NCBI GenBank assembly: GCA_023444055.1
Contig: JAEZRV010000062.1
Span: 1-64,000, forward strand
Direction of reading: 5' to 3'
From: Bacillota bacterium
GTDB lineage: Bacteria > Bacillota > Clostridia > Acetivibrionales > DSM-1351
Length of the DNA: 64,000 nucleotides
Both the position numbers and the translations under genes were made by a program. Shown here in pieces: positions 36,601 through 44,545 of the stretch. The notes under the pieces are model-generated. The model saw only the letters and a list, made by a program, of their open reading frames with translations, was not told the DNA's origin and did not search any database. Position 1 is the stretch's first letter, and the number at the start of each line of letters is the position of its first letter.

Positions 36601-37989
36601 CTAATTAATTTTTTTTAGCACATAGTAGAAAGGCTTCATACCACGGTATACATAGTCCCCGCTCTTCCATTCATAGAACATATACGTATTACCATCTATT
36701 TCTTTAATGATACACTTGCTTGCTGTCTTATCATATTTATTTATTATTAATCCTTTTGTCCAAGTAATATTTTCATTGGAGAACTCACTTTTATCTGTGG
36801 TTGAAGATATAATTTCACCGTTATCAGATAATACGAGTTTTAACAAGAATAAATCACTGATCCAACTTTTTGAATCTGGATCAAATTGGTCAATATCTTT
36901 TACAAAATCAACACTTTCCCAGCTCCCGAGCATTTTTTTATCAGCTTTAAAAGGATAATCGATTTTATCTTCCTTAACAATAGTTCCTTTATAATCTGAA
37001 TAGTCTTTACTGTCAACCTTTTCAAGTACATAATAATAAGGTTCCATACCCCTAAAGGTATAATCTCCGCTTTTCCACTGCATAAATAAGTAGGTTTTTC
37101 CGCTTATATCACGGATTTCATATGCGCTGTCAGTTTTCTCGTATTTGTTTAGAATCTTATCTTTGGTCCAGGTGTATTGAATACGAGCAATATTGTCATT
37201 AGAATATGAACCCAACATCTTGCCTTCCTTAATAAATACTAATCCTGTAAGATACAACTCTCCACACCAAGACTTCTTTCCTTGAAAATCGGATTTATTC
37301 TTAACAAAATCCACAGTCTTCCACTTACCAATAACATTTTCATCATTAACAAACGGGTAGTCAGTTTTATCCTCACGAATAGATGTCACCTTATAATCTG
37401 AGTAGTCTTTACTGTCAACCTTTTCAAGTACATAATAATAGGGCACCATCCCCCTAAAGGAATAATCTCCGCTTTTCCACTGCATAAATAAATAGGTTTT
37501 TCCATTTTTATTGCGGATTTCATATGCACTGTCAGTTTTCTCTTGTTTGCTTAGAATCTTACCTTTGGTCCAGGTGGTTGAAACATAAGCAAGATTGTTA
37601 TTATCGTAAGAACCTAACATCCTGCCTTCCTTAATAAATACTAATCCTGTAAGATAAAAATCACTATTCCAAGATTTCTTCTCTTGATTAAAATCGGATA
37701 TGTTCTTGACAAAGTCAACGGTTTTCCACTTACCAATAACATTTTCATCATTAACAAACGGGTAGTCAGTTTTATCTACCTTTCTATATATTTCATAGCT
37801 TGCAAAACCTACTGTCAATAAAGCCATAATTGTGATTATTGCAATTACAGGAATTGCAAACCTTTTTCTAAGGCTAAAAGTGTTTTTTACTTTTGGCTTA
37901 CTCCAAATTTCTTCGAAAGATGTAGAAGTTTTTTTATTTTTTAAAGCTTCCTTTATAATTCCTCCGATATCTGAATCAGAAAGTTTCAT
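36601..37989 (-). CDS. Anti-sigma-like membrane protein with three sensor repeats
   Basis: A 462-aa membrane protein encoded after, and overlapping by 14 bp, an ECF sigma gene. The cytoplasmic N-terminus (about 1-43) is followed by one transmembrane helix (44-64) and three tandem extracytoplasmic repeats of about 130 residues (about 72-203, 204-333, 334-462). Each has DYPF.., GKW.TVDFVK, a KSW..L.L..L segment, WTKG.I and WKSGDY.FRGM.P.YYVL. Repeats 1 and 2 are almost identical even at the DNA level, so one is a recent duplication. Such modules resemble those on clostridial BlaR1-like sensors (from memory). Likely holds the sigma factor until an envelope signal is bound. Confidence 0.72.
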   Translation of the reverse strand: MKLSDSDIGGIIKEALKNKKTSTSFEEIWSKPKVKNTFSLRKRFAIPVIAIITIMALLTVGFASYEIYRKVDKTDYPFVNDENVIGKWKTVDFVKNISDFNQEKKSWNSDFYLTGLVFIKEGRMLGSYDNNNLAYVSTTWTKGKILSKQEKTDSAYEIRNKNGKTYLFMQWKSGDYSFRGMVPYYYVLEKVDSKDYSDYKVTSIREDKTDYPFVNDENVIGKWKTVDFVKNKSDFQGKKSWCGELYLTGLVFIKEGKMLGSYSNDNIARIQYTWTKDKILNKYEKTDSAYEIRDISGKTYLFMQWKSGDYTFRGMEPYYYVLEKVDSKDYSDYKGTIVKEDKIDYPFKADKKMLGSWESVDFVKDIDQFDPDSKSWISDLFLLKLVLSDNGEIISSTTDKSEFSNENITWTKGLIINKYDKTASKCIIKEIDGNTYMFYEWKSGDYVYRGMKPFYYVLKKIN

Positions 37990-38521
37990 TATATTCTCCT
38001 CCTTTTATAAAATGCTCTCTTGTGCTATACGCAAGATTTTTTCGTAAAGCATTTAATGCAGTATTCAATCTTGACTTGCACGTACCAAGTGGAATATCTA
38101 TCACTGTTGCTACTTCATTTAACTTCATGCCCAAGTAAAAATGAAGTATAATTACCTCTCTACTCTTCTGGGAAAGTTTATTTATCTTTTCCCAAAGTTC
38201 TGCTTTTTCTTGATCTTTAAAAAATGTGTCTTCTAATAAATCATCACTTTCGTGATCTTGATATTGCCCAATAAAACTAAGCCATCTATTTTTTCTAGAC
38301 ATATTGCGAGAAGTATTAAGGGTAATCTTATATATCCACGGCTCAATGGGCTTATTTAAATCGTACAAATGATATTTCTTAAAAACCTGAATAAAGGTTT
38401 CTTGAGTTACATCCTCTGCCTGTGTTTTTGATTTTACTAGAAACAGTGCGATTTTATAGACAAAATCTGAGTATTGACTAAAAATCTGCTCTGCTTGTTC
38501 TTTGGATATACTTCCATTCGT
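37976..38521 (-). CDS. ECF sigma factor with apparent ACG start
   Basis: The full family match is 181 codons, beginning ACG-AAT-GGA (TNGSISKEQAEQIFSQYSDF), through region 2 (KSKTQAEDVTQETFIQVFKK, then PWIYKITLNTSRNM) to region 4 (SREVIILHFYLGMKLNEVAT, with a helix-turn-helix). GGAGTGATAAGCT precedes the ACG; an in-frame TAA is four codons upstream of AAT and no ATG, GTG or TTG occurs before region 2. The first standard start codon (TTG at 38368) would remove regions 2.1-2.2. So the gene either uses ACG, carries a mutated start or uses another non-standard codon. It overlaps the anti-sigma gene. Confidence 0.75.
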   Translation of the reverse strand, partial: TNGSISKEQAEQIFSQYSDFVYKIALFLVKSKTQAEDVTQETFIQVFKKYHLYDLNKPIEPWIYKITLNTSRNMSRKNRWLSFIGQYQDHESDDLLEDTFFKDQEKAELWEKINKLSQKSREVIILHFYLGMKLNEVATVIDIPLGTCKSRLNTALNALRKNLAYSTREHFIKGGEYNETF

Positions 38522-38555
38522 AGCTTATCACTCCTTTTTTCTGTATTTACTCTAT

Positions 38556-38581
38556 ATACACATTGAAAAGAAATTTGGTTC
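38556..38581 (-). promoter_or_regulatory. Candidate ECF-sigma promoter
   Basis: On the minus strand GAACC-N15-GTGTAT, 35 bp before the predicted sigma start. It has the same element spacing as at 8907-8932 before the other sigma operon. Confidence 0.5.
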
Positions 38582-38867
38582 GATGTTTTTTTGAAATTAT
38601 TTACAAAATAATATATTTACTGTTTAAACGTTTATAACGGAAAAATATGGATACAACTTCAATATTTATATTTTACCATACACAAATTTAAAAGACGTAT
38701 AAATAGTTATTTAAATAAATATAAAATAAAAAGGCAACAGAGTCCTGTAAATAGGCAATTATCCTGTTTTAAGAAGTTTTAATAATTAACTTTGCTTGAC
38801 TCTTTTTACCAAAAATAATACAATTGGTGGGTATAAAAAATCATAAGTATGAGGTGGAGCGGGTTAA
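38582..38867. other. Gene-free AT-rich stretch
   Basis: Divergent intergenic DNA between the sigma operon and the membrane protein gene. No coding frame, hairpin or consensus promoter that I can support. Confidence 0.4.
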
Positions 38868-39320
38868 ATGGATATAAAATTAAAAGGAAAAAAGATTGTA
38901 ATTGGAATAATTACATTAATACTACTAATTGATATTACTACAATTGCAAGTACTATATTACTGTATGCAATAGGTGGAGATATTGGCTTTGCTACACAAA
39001 AATTAGGTACAGGCTTAGTTAGATTATTACTGGAAATAGGAATTTCATATAACCTATATAAAGGACATACTTGGGCAAAATGGATTCTAGTAGTATTATT
39101 TTCTCTGGGTGGACTGTTATCGCTTTTCCTAGCGCTTATAGCATTTAGTATTTTAATGCTATTATTAGGAATTGCGTACATATCAATGTCTGTTACTTTA
39201 GTAGTATCAAAACCAGTTAAAGAATTTATGAGATATCAAAGAGTAGGGGATATCCCAAGTTATGATAATAGCATTGACAATGGAAATGAGCCATTTTACA
39301 AACCTGAAAGTGATGATTAA
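38868..39320 (+). CDS. Hypothetical membrane protein
   Basis: A 150-aa protein with four predicted hydrophobic segments (about 10-32, 40-60, 68-90 and 92-115) and a charged, soluble tail of about 30 residues. I do not recognise the family with certainty. ATG follows GGTGGAGCGGG. The gene stands alone. Confidence 0.6.
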   Translation: MDIKLKGKKIVIGIITLILLIDITTIASTILLYAIGGDIGFATQKLGTGLVRLLLEIGISYNLYKGHTWAKWILVVLFSLGGLLSLFLALIAFSILMLLLGIAYISMSVTLVVSKPVKEFMRYQRVGDIPSYDNSIDNGNEPFYKPESDD

Positions 39321-39455
39321 ATAATTTGATATACGCTGTAATACTATAGATGAGATTCAAAAGTAACTCTTAAGTGATTATAGTGAATACTATATAGAGG
39401 TTGAAATGCCATAGGTATTAATTATGATATTATATGGAGAATTTAATAAAAAATA

Positions 39456-39480
39456 ACGGGAACTCAATCGAGTAACCCGT
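39456..39480. other. Compact nested hairpin
   Basis: ACGGG..CCCGT encloses ACTCAATCGAGT (stem ACTC/GAGT, loop AATC), all within 25 bases. A second hairpin GGGCAGAA / TTCTGCTC lies at 39516-39541. Neither has a long U-run. They may be terminators of the convergent genes or part of a small structured RNA. Confidence 0.35.
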
Positions 39481-39571
39481 CAAAAACTGATGTGTGGGAT
39501 ATTAGGCACATATGGGGGCAGAATGACTTTTGGTTTTCTGCTCCTTAAAATTTTGCAGCTTTTAATATAAT

Positions 39572-39805
39572 TTATTTAAATCTTGGCAAATCATTTAAGT
39601 CTTCAGCATCAGAACTATTCGGGTCGGCACTGAGATACTCACCACCGTTTTTACCTCTAACTACATTAAACCCTTCAAGACCACCATTCCTTGCCATTAG
39701 GATTGCAAAATTCAAGGGACAAACACGGCCACTTTCAAACATTACATCAGTAACAGCACCTTGCTCATTCTTCTTAACCTTTACAATTTTGTTTTCATTA
39801 TTCAT
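39572..39805 (-). CDS. DUF3892 protein
   Basis: A 77-aa protein of the DUF3892 family, of unknown function. The family pattern is complete: IVKVKKNEQGAVTDVMFESG, FAILMARNGGLEGFNVVRGK and NGGEYLSADPNSS with a LPRF end. The ATG has AAGGGG nine bases upstream. Probably a small cytoplasmic protein. Confidence 0.8.
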   Translation of the reverse strand: MNNENKIVKVKKNEQGAVTDVMFESGRVCPLNFAILMARNGGLEGFNVVRGKNGGEYLSADPNSSDAEDLNDLPRFK

Positions 39806-39920
39806 AAGGGAACCCCTTTCTAGACTGTTTTTATTTTATGTCTATTGCCCCTAATATCCCACTAAAAAATTGTAAAATAGTAAATACTAAAGCCAATTAA
39901 TATTTTTATTTAAATTGACT

Positions 39921-40009
39921 AAAGTCAATTACGGTTCAAAGTCTTCGTGACTTCAAACTCAAACTATTGTCCGAAATAATCGGATATTTAGCCAACAGTA
40001 ATTGACTTT
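39921..40009 (-). repeat. Small inverted-repeat element, family 2, copy A
   Basis: An 89-bp element with perfect 12-bp ends AAAGTCAATTAC / GTAATTGACTTT. The left end continues GGTTCAAAGTCTTC, whose reverse complement matches the right ends of copies B and C (GAAG.CTTTGAACC). The internal CCGAAATAATCGG is also palindromic. Non-coding, intergenic, MITE-like. Confidence 0.75.
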
Positions 40010-40261
40010 ATTATTATTTTCAATGATTTATAGTATTAAACTCCCAATTTATTGAAGTCCCTCAATTTTTGAATTGGCTATATAAAACGAACTCTAAAAT
40101 GAATTAAATTTTATGCAGGTTAAATAAGTTTTTAAAATTAAGTAATTGTATTTATTCTATTTGAATAGTAATATTAAGAAGTATCAAAACTAATTTCTAT
40201 TATATAACTACATATAAGACATTTACGCCTACATATTACAAAATCTATAGGAGGATTTTTA

Positions 40262-41443
40262 GTGGACAATAACGTTGATGAGCAATTTTCACATAATCAT
40301 ACAGTTGAGGAGAATAGAAAATATCCAGGCCCATTAGCTGCAGGTGTATTTTTTACAATTACAACATTACTATTAACGTATGGGGGTATACTATTACCAT
40401 TTAGAAATAATTTTCTTAATAGTGGATTTGGGGAAATCCTATTTATACTGTTACCGGTGATAATATTTCTATTTATAGGGAAATATGATATAAAGGGTAC
40501 TTTAAAACTGAGAAAAATAAAACCAATAAATTACTTAGTAATTCCTGCATTAATGATATTTTCTTTACCTATTGTGGCTATAGTGAATGCCATTACATTA
40601 GGATTAATTAGACTGATATTTGGGAAAAACCTTCCTGTTGATCAAATAGCAGTATCTGATGTACCGACACTTTTAATAGCAATATTAGTTATAGGTGTGT
40701 CAGCCGCTGTTTGTGAGGAAACACTATTTAGAGGACTTATTAGCAAAAGTTATGAAAGATATGGTGTTATAGCTTCTTTGGCAATAACCTCAATTCTATT
40801 TGGAATTCTGCATAGAGATATTCAAAAATGTATCGGCGTCACTCTTTTAGGGGTGTTAATAGGTTTTATTGTATATAGAACCCAAAGCATATATGCTGGG
40901 ATGATTGCTCATTTTACTAATAATACCATTATAGTATTTTTTCTATATTCAACTTCGAGTACATTAGAACAGATGAGGGAGGATGGAAGCCTACAGTTTA
41001 ATAACTTCGACTTCTCAAGTATTTCGATAATTTCATGGATATTTGTAATAATATTCTATATGATGGTATTACTTGTATCTGTTGCTGTATTTGTAGCTTT
41101 GCTATATGCTTTTTGCAAAATCAATAAGGTTAATAGTCAAGCAACAGAATTTAATAAAGTCCTAGAACTAAATGATATTGATTTAGGTCAAGAGGAAATG
41201 AATCTTGTACAAGATAGTTCTTTAATGAATCAAAAAAATTCTTTAGAGAATCAAACTGATGATGTTCTGATTTCAAAAAGCAGCAAATCAAGAAAATTAA
41301 GTGTAGCTGGTTTCTTAGCTGTTTTACCTGGACTAATTTTAATTATTCTAACATTTATTGGTGAGATATTGGAGCTAATGAATATAAACAGTGGCACATT
41401 ATATAATGTGCTTAAAGCTCTATGGTTAATTAGCCCTAAATAG
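40262..41443 (+). CDS. CPBP intramembrane metalloprotease
   Basis: A 393-aa polytopic membrane protein of the CPBP (Rce1/CAAX-protease-like) family. The three catalytic motifs are present: EE in VCEETLFRGL (about 152-153) with the Arg, FGILHRD (His) and HFTNNTII (His and Asn). Helices occur at about 20-42, 55-75, 90-115, 135-150, 165-180, 190-215, 250-285 and near the C-terminus (345-365). A hydrophilic loop covers about 290-340. Substrates are unknown; bacterial members are often linked to bacteriocin immunity. GTG start after AGGAGGATTTTTA. Confidence 0.85.
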   Translation: MDNNVDEQFSHNHTVEENRKYPGPLAAGVFFTITTLLLTYGGILLPFRNNFLNSGFGEILFILLPVIIFLFIGKYDIKGTLKLRKIKPINYLVIPALMIFSLPIVAIVNAITLGLIRLIFGKNLPVDQIAVSDVPTLLIAILVIGVSAAVCEETLFRGLISKSYERYGVIASLAITSILFGILHRDIQKCIGVTLLGVLIGFIVYRTQSIYAGMIAHFTNNTIIVFFLYSTSSTLEQMREDGSLQFNNFDFSSISIISWIFVIIFYMMVLLVSVAVFVALLYAFCKINKVNSQATEFNKVLELNDIDLGQEEMNLVQDSSLMNQKNSLENQTDDVLISKSSKSRKLSVAGFLAVLPGLILIILTFIGEILELMNINSGTLYNVLKALWLISPK

Positions 41444-41540
41444 GTTTATTAATAATTATTTTGATATATAAACTGCTATCAGAATTTTTACAGTCTAGCT
41501 TAGAATATGTGGTGAATATAAAATTTTATTTTAATAAAAT

Positions 41541-41571
41541 AAGGGACATGGCTTAAATGCCATGTCCTTAT
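41541..41571. terminator. Bidirectional terminator
   Basis: AAGGGACATGGC / GCCATGTCCTT around a 6-nt loop, with flanking A and T runs, between the convergent CPBP gene and dnaC. Confidence 0.75.
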
Positions 41572-41590
41572 ACTAATATTTACATTAAAC

Positions 41591-42616
41591 TTATTTTATT
41601 ATCGTATTTAAACTTCTGATATCTCTTCCTGCAAGTAAAAGTCTGTCAAAAAGACCATTTATCCTAGAAGCTACACGCTCTGAGTATAGCTCAAATAGCT
41701 TTTTGGGACCCATATTTGTTGAGATAATAGTCTTACATGCAGACACAGAATCGTGAGTTTGGCGAGCATTTAGAATATTCAAAAGTTCTGCATACCTAGC
41801 ATCGCTCAAGGTTTCTGTTCCGAGGTCATCAATAACAAGCAATTCTACAGAAAATATACTTTGATATTTATCATCATTAAAATTGTCTTCTTTAAAGGCT
41901 TTCATTTTGTATTCAGTAATAGTATCAAATAGCATAGGTGCTGTTAAGTACAGGACAGTCCTACCTTGATTAAGAAGCTCTCTAGCAATACAAAACGATA
42001 GAAAGGTTTTGCCTACACCTGTGCGACCACTAAAAAACAGATTTTTTTGATTTGGGTCATCAATATTTTTAGTAAATTCTATACATCTTTCCTTTATATT
42101 ATTAATATTCTCACGAGGAGAAACAATGATCCCATACTTATCAGGGTTTACATCATCTGGATAGAGTAGCTCATTGAAATTCTCGAAGCACTCATTTCCT
42201 GTAAGGGTTATATTAGAATTTGCAAATAGATGGCTTATTAACTTCTGCTTATAGCAGGAGCAGCGTTTAAATCCACTAGAATCTGATATATAACCTGTAT
42301 CAGAGCACTTACTACACTTATATTGAGGTTTCAAGTACTCTATATCAATACCATTTATTTTTAAGAGATTTATTTTTTCATTATTAAGTACTTCTATATC
42401 ATTAGTAAGAGCTAATGATATAGAAGAGGTACTACCTTTAGAAAATAAAATTAATCTAGTGTATTTTATACCTAGTTGATTAATTTGCTCATCAATCTCA
42501 AGCAATCTAGGTATTTTACAATACAACTCTTCCTTATGCTGCTCTGCAATATCTACTGCTTGCTTTTGCCTTTTTTCATATTCTCTTGTAATCATATTAT
42601 GTATATCTTTGTTCAT
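41591..42616 (-). CDS. dnaC: DnaC/DnaI-type helicase loader
   Basis: A 341-aa AAA+ protein that loads the replicative helicase in replication initiation or restart. The N-terminal helical region is followed by a zinc-ribbon-like CSKCSDTGYI..RCSCYKQK (about 100-125). The AAA core has Walker A FSGRTGVGKT (about 190-199), Walker B ELLVIDDLGTET and the arginine-finger region YSERVASRI. ATG at 42616 has GAGG five bases upstream; the ORF extension to 42664 is within the leader. It follows the dnaD-like gene, 95 bp apart, as the usual clostridial primosome pair. Confidence 0.88.
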   Translation of the reverse strand: MNKDIHNMITREYEKRQKQAVDIAEQHKEELYCKIPRLLEIDEQINQLGIKYTRLILFSKGSTSSISLALTNDIEVLNNEKINLLKINGIDIEYLKPQYKCSKCSDTGYISDSSGFKRCSCYKQKLISHLFANSNITLTGNECFENFNELLYPDDVNPDKYGIIVSPRENINNIKERCIEFTKNIDDPNQKNLFFSGRTGVGKTFLSFCIARELLNQGRTVLYLTAPMLFDTITEYKMKAFKEDNFNDDKYQSIFSVELLVIDDLGTETLSDARYAELLNILNARQTHDSVSACKTIISTNMGPKKLFELYSERVASRINGLFDRLLLAGRDIRSLNTIIK

Positions 42617-42651
42617 AATAACCTCTATGCCGACCCCCTGCACAATAATTT
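42614..42651 (-). promoter_or_regulatory. Hairpin-SD leader, copy at dnaC
   Basis: On the minus strand AATTATTGTGCAGGGGGTCG then GCATAGAGGTTATTATG. TGC..GCA can pair directly before the Shine-Dalgarno. It aligns with the oppD leaders, including an upstream GAGGTTCTCCACA shared by both loci. Confidence 0.5.
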
Positions 42652-42711
42652 GTAAAAATACCATGTGGAGAACCTCTGTTTCTCATTTTTCAAGCAGCTA
42701 ACTCCAATTTA

Positions 42712-43695
42712 CTATGATTTTTGAGTATTGATAAAGAAATTATCAAAATAATCATCATCATATTGACGTTGATCGAAATTATTTCTCTGTGATTCCTTAG
42801 GCTTTTGAGTATTTTTTGTAGCTTGGCTTTGGGATTTGAGACTGTTTTCATAGCCAATTATCTCCTCAGCCGAAATTAAACCTAGATCATGCCATCTAGT
42901 TAAAACAGTGTTCAAGAACTTGAAATCAGGGTTAGTTTTCCCGACTGTTTTCTTGAGAGCAATTTCGATTATATCAATGTTATATTTATAATCAAGAACC
43001 CATTTTTCAACATATTCATGTTCATACTCTGTTAATGCTCTTCGAAGTCGTAGCTTCTTGATAATTGTTCCTTTAATACCGCGGACATGTGCCATTTCTT
43101 CAAAATACTTTTCTAAATCAAAAAAGTTTTGTATTCCACGTCTATGCCAGCTATTAGCTACTGCTTCTATATAACTTTTGTGGAAAGTATTGTTATCGTG
43201 ACAATACTTGAAGAGTGTGTACATTACATCCTCATCAAATTTATATATAGAAAACCAATTGTCTATCGTTAAATACCAATTTGGAGGCATAAGACCTTGA
43301 AAAAACTTTGAATTTATAGCTGAAAGAGTGCTATTTCTGCTTTTGTTCTTCTCAAAGTTTTCATTTGCCTGCTCTGGAGATGATAGAGCCTTAAGTTTAT
43401 ATATGCGTTTTACCTCAGCATCCTTTAAGTCAATTAACTGAACCTTATCTTCAACCCAAGAAATAATTTCTAGATTATCAAGACTTGTTAAGGAGGCTTT
43501 TACCTCATCATGAGTAAGATTCAGAGTTTTAGCAATTTCATCTGTAGTAGCTTTTTTATTGTGTTTGCACAAAAAAAGCATATACAAATAAACCTTTACA
43601 CTATTACTATCCATAGAAGGCATATACTGACTAATAAAAATATCTGGCACTAGTGTGTCAGAATATAACAACGGCTTAAAATCCTCAAAATACAT
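42712..43695 (-). CDS. DnaD-domain primosome protein
   Basis: A 327-aa replication initiation protein of the DnaD/DnaB (DnaB_2) family. The N-terminal winged helix covers about 25-100 (VYLYMLFLCKHNKKATTDEI.., TLNLTHDEVKASLTSLDNL). Two helical DnaD-like domains follow, about 135-205 and 215-285, the latter with IIEIALKKTVGKTNPDFKFL and LTRWHDLGLISAEEI. A disordered Gln/Asn/Asp-rich tail ends the protein. ATG follows GGGAGTCATAAA. It precedes the dnaC loader gene, so the two should work together at the origin. Confidence 0.88.
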   Translation of the reverse strand: MYFEDFKPLLYSDTLVPDIFISQYMPSMDSNSVKVYLYMLFLCKHNKKATTDEIAKTLNLTHDEVKASLTSLDNLEIISWVEDKVQLIDLKDAEVKRIYKLKALSSPEQANENFEKNKSRNSTLSAINSKFFQGLMPPNWYLTIDNWFSIYKFDEDVMYTLFKYCHDNNTFHKSYIEAVANSWHRRGIQNFFDLEKYFEEMAHVRGIKGTIIKKLRLRRALTEYEHEYVEKWVLDYKYNIDIIEIALKKTVGKTNPDFKFLNTVLTRWHDLGLISAEEIIGYENSLKSQSQATKNTQKPKESQRNNFDQRQYDDDYFDNFFINTQKS

Positions 43696-43821
43696 TTTAT
43701 GACTCCCTTAATATCTTCTATTATTTATCAAATGTTACTACGAATCAAGAACTTTGGTTATGTTTCACAGGATATAAGACCTAATAGAAACATATATTCA
43801 GCTTATATATAAATATTTAAT

Positions 43822-44001
43822 AAGTCAATTACTATCGGCTGAACCCCCGATATGCTATCAGTCGATAGTATGGGTTTGAGGCTAAAGCCTCCTGAAGTAA
43901 AACTATTTTTAACCCAAACTGTGTTCAAAGCCGTATTAGAAGCATAATTCGCTCTAAAAACAATATTCTATCGTTGGAAGACTTTGAACCGTAATTGACT
44001 T
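43822..44001 (+). repeat. Small inverted-repeat element, family 2, copy B
   Basis: A 180-bp element with 11-bp ends AAGTCAATTAC / GTAATTGACTT. The right end (ATTCTATCGTTGGAAGACTT then TGAACC) matches copy C. The inside has two further palindromes: ACTATCGGCTG..CAGTCGATAGT (43831-43869) and GAGGCTAAAGCCTC (43877-43890). Non-coding. Confidence 0.75.
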
Positions 44002-44270
44002 TTGTATAACAAAACAAAGAATATAGAATAAACTTATAATAATATAATTATAACATAAAGTAGGATATAAATTATTAACAATATTTATTAATGAATTGAA
44101 GTATATCTTACATATAAACAAACTAAAATGATTTTTGCGATAGTCTATATTGCAAAATAATATTTTTTTTAATGTGATACAAGCTATATTGGTATTAAAA
44201 TGCAAGAAGTATAAAAAATACTTCAAAAATTATTGACTAATGGAGATATAGATGCTAGTATATATTTAAC

Positions 44271-44334
44271 AAAGTTAATTACTATTTTTTGACGATATTC
44301 TATCGTTCGAAGGCTTTGAACCGTAATTGACTTT
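44271..44334 (+). repeat. Small inverted-repeat element, family 2, copy C
   Basis: A 64-bp short copy: ends AAAGTTAATTAC / GTAATTGACTTT, and right half GATATTCTATCGTTCGAAGG then CTTTGAACC, nearly identical to copy B. Looks like an internally deleted version. Confidence 0.75.
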
Positions 44335-44439
44335 AGTAAAGGTGCTGCAGAGGAAAAAATATGCAGTTGATTTATGATTAAGTGAATAATGGATTACCTC
44401 AAGTAAATAAGTAAGTTTACATTTATTGATGGGAACCTT

Positions 44440-44487
44440 ACACGATGACGTGTACTCGCAAATAAAACTGCGAGTATGCGTTTTTTT
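44440..44487 (+). terminator. Terminator-like hairpins in the amt leader
   Basis: A small stem ACACG-ATGA-CGTGT (44440-44453) directly abuts TACTCGCA / TGCGAGTA with a T-run of seven (44453-44487). The structure ends 58 bp before the amt ATG. Since no gene lies just upstream on this strand, it may be an attenuator in the amt leader. Confidence 0.5.
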
Positions 44488-44545
44488 ATTTATTAAAATC
44501 CATTTGAGTTTAAAATTCTAAATATTACAAAAAGGAGATGGGGTT

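Noticed and set aside
42661..42680. GAGGTTCTCCACA upstream of dnaC (and at 50460-50475) as a preQ1-I riboswitch start
   Set aside because: It resembles the first preQ1 stem, but the required partner ACCCTCT and the A-rich AAAAACTAA tail are absent, and the downstream genes are not queuosine genes.
43761..43776. Second parS (TGTTTCACAGGATATA)
   Set aside because: Only the left half matches; the palindrome is lost.
43954..44226. 90-codon frame on the minus strand before amt
   Set aside because: It overlaps repeat element B, is low-complexity and has no ribosome-binding site.
2181..44334. CRISPR array
   Set aside because: The repeats are dispersed, palindromic and intergenic; there are no regularly spaced direct repeats and no cas genes.
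44440..44487. ANTAR-type double hairpin before amt
   Set aside because: The loops do not show two hexaloops with A at position 1 and G at position 4, so only a generic attenuator is supported.
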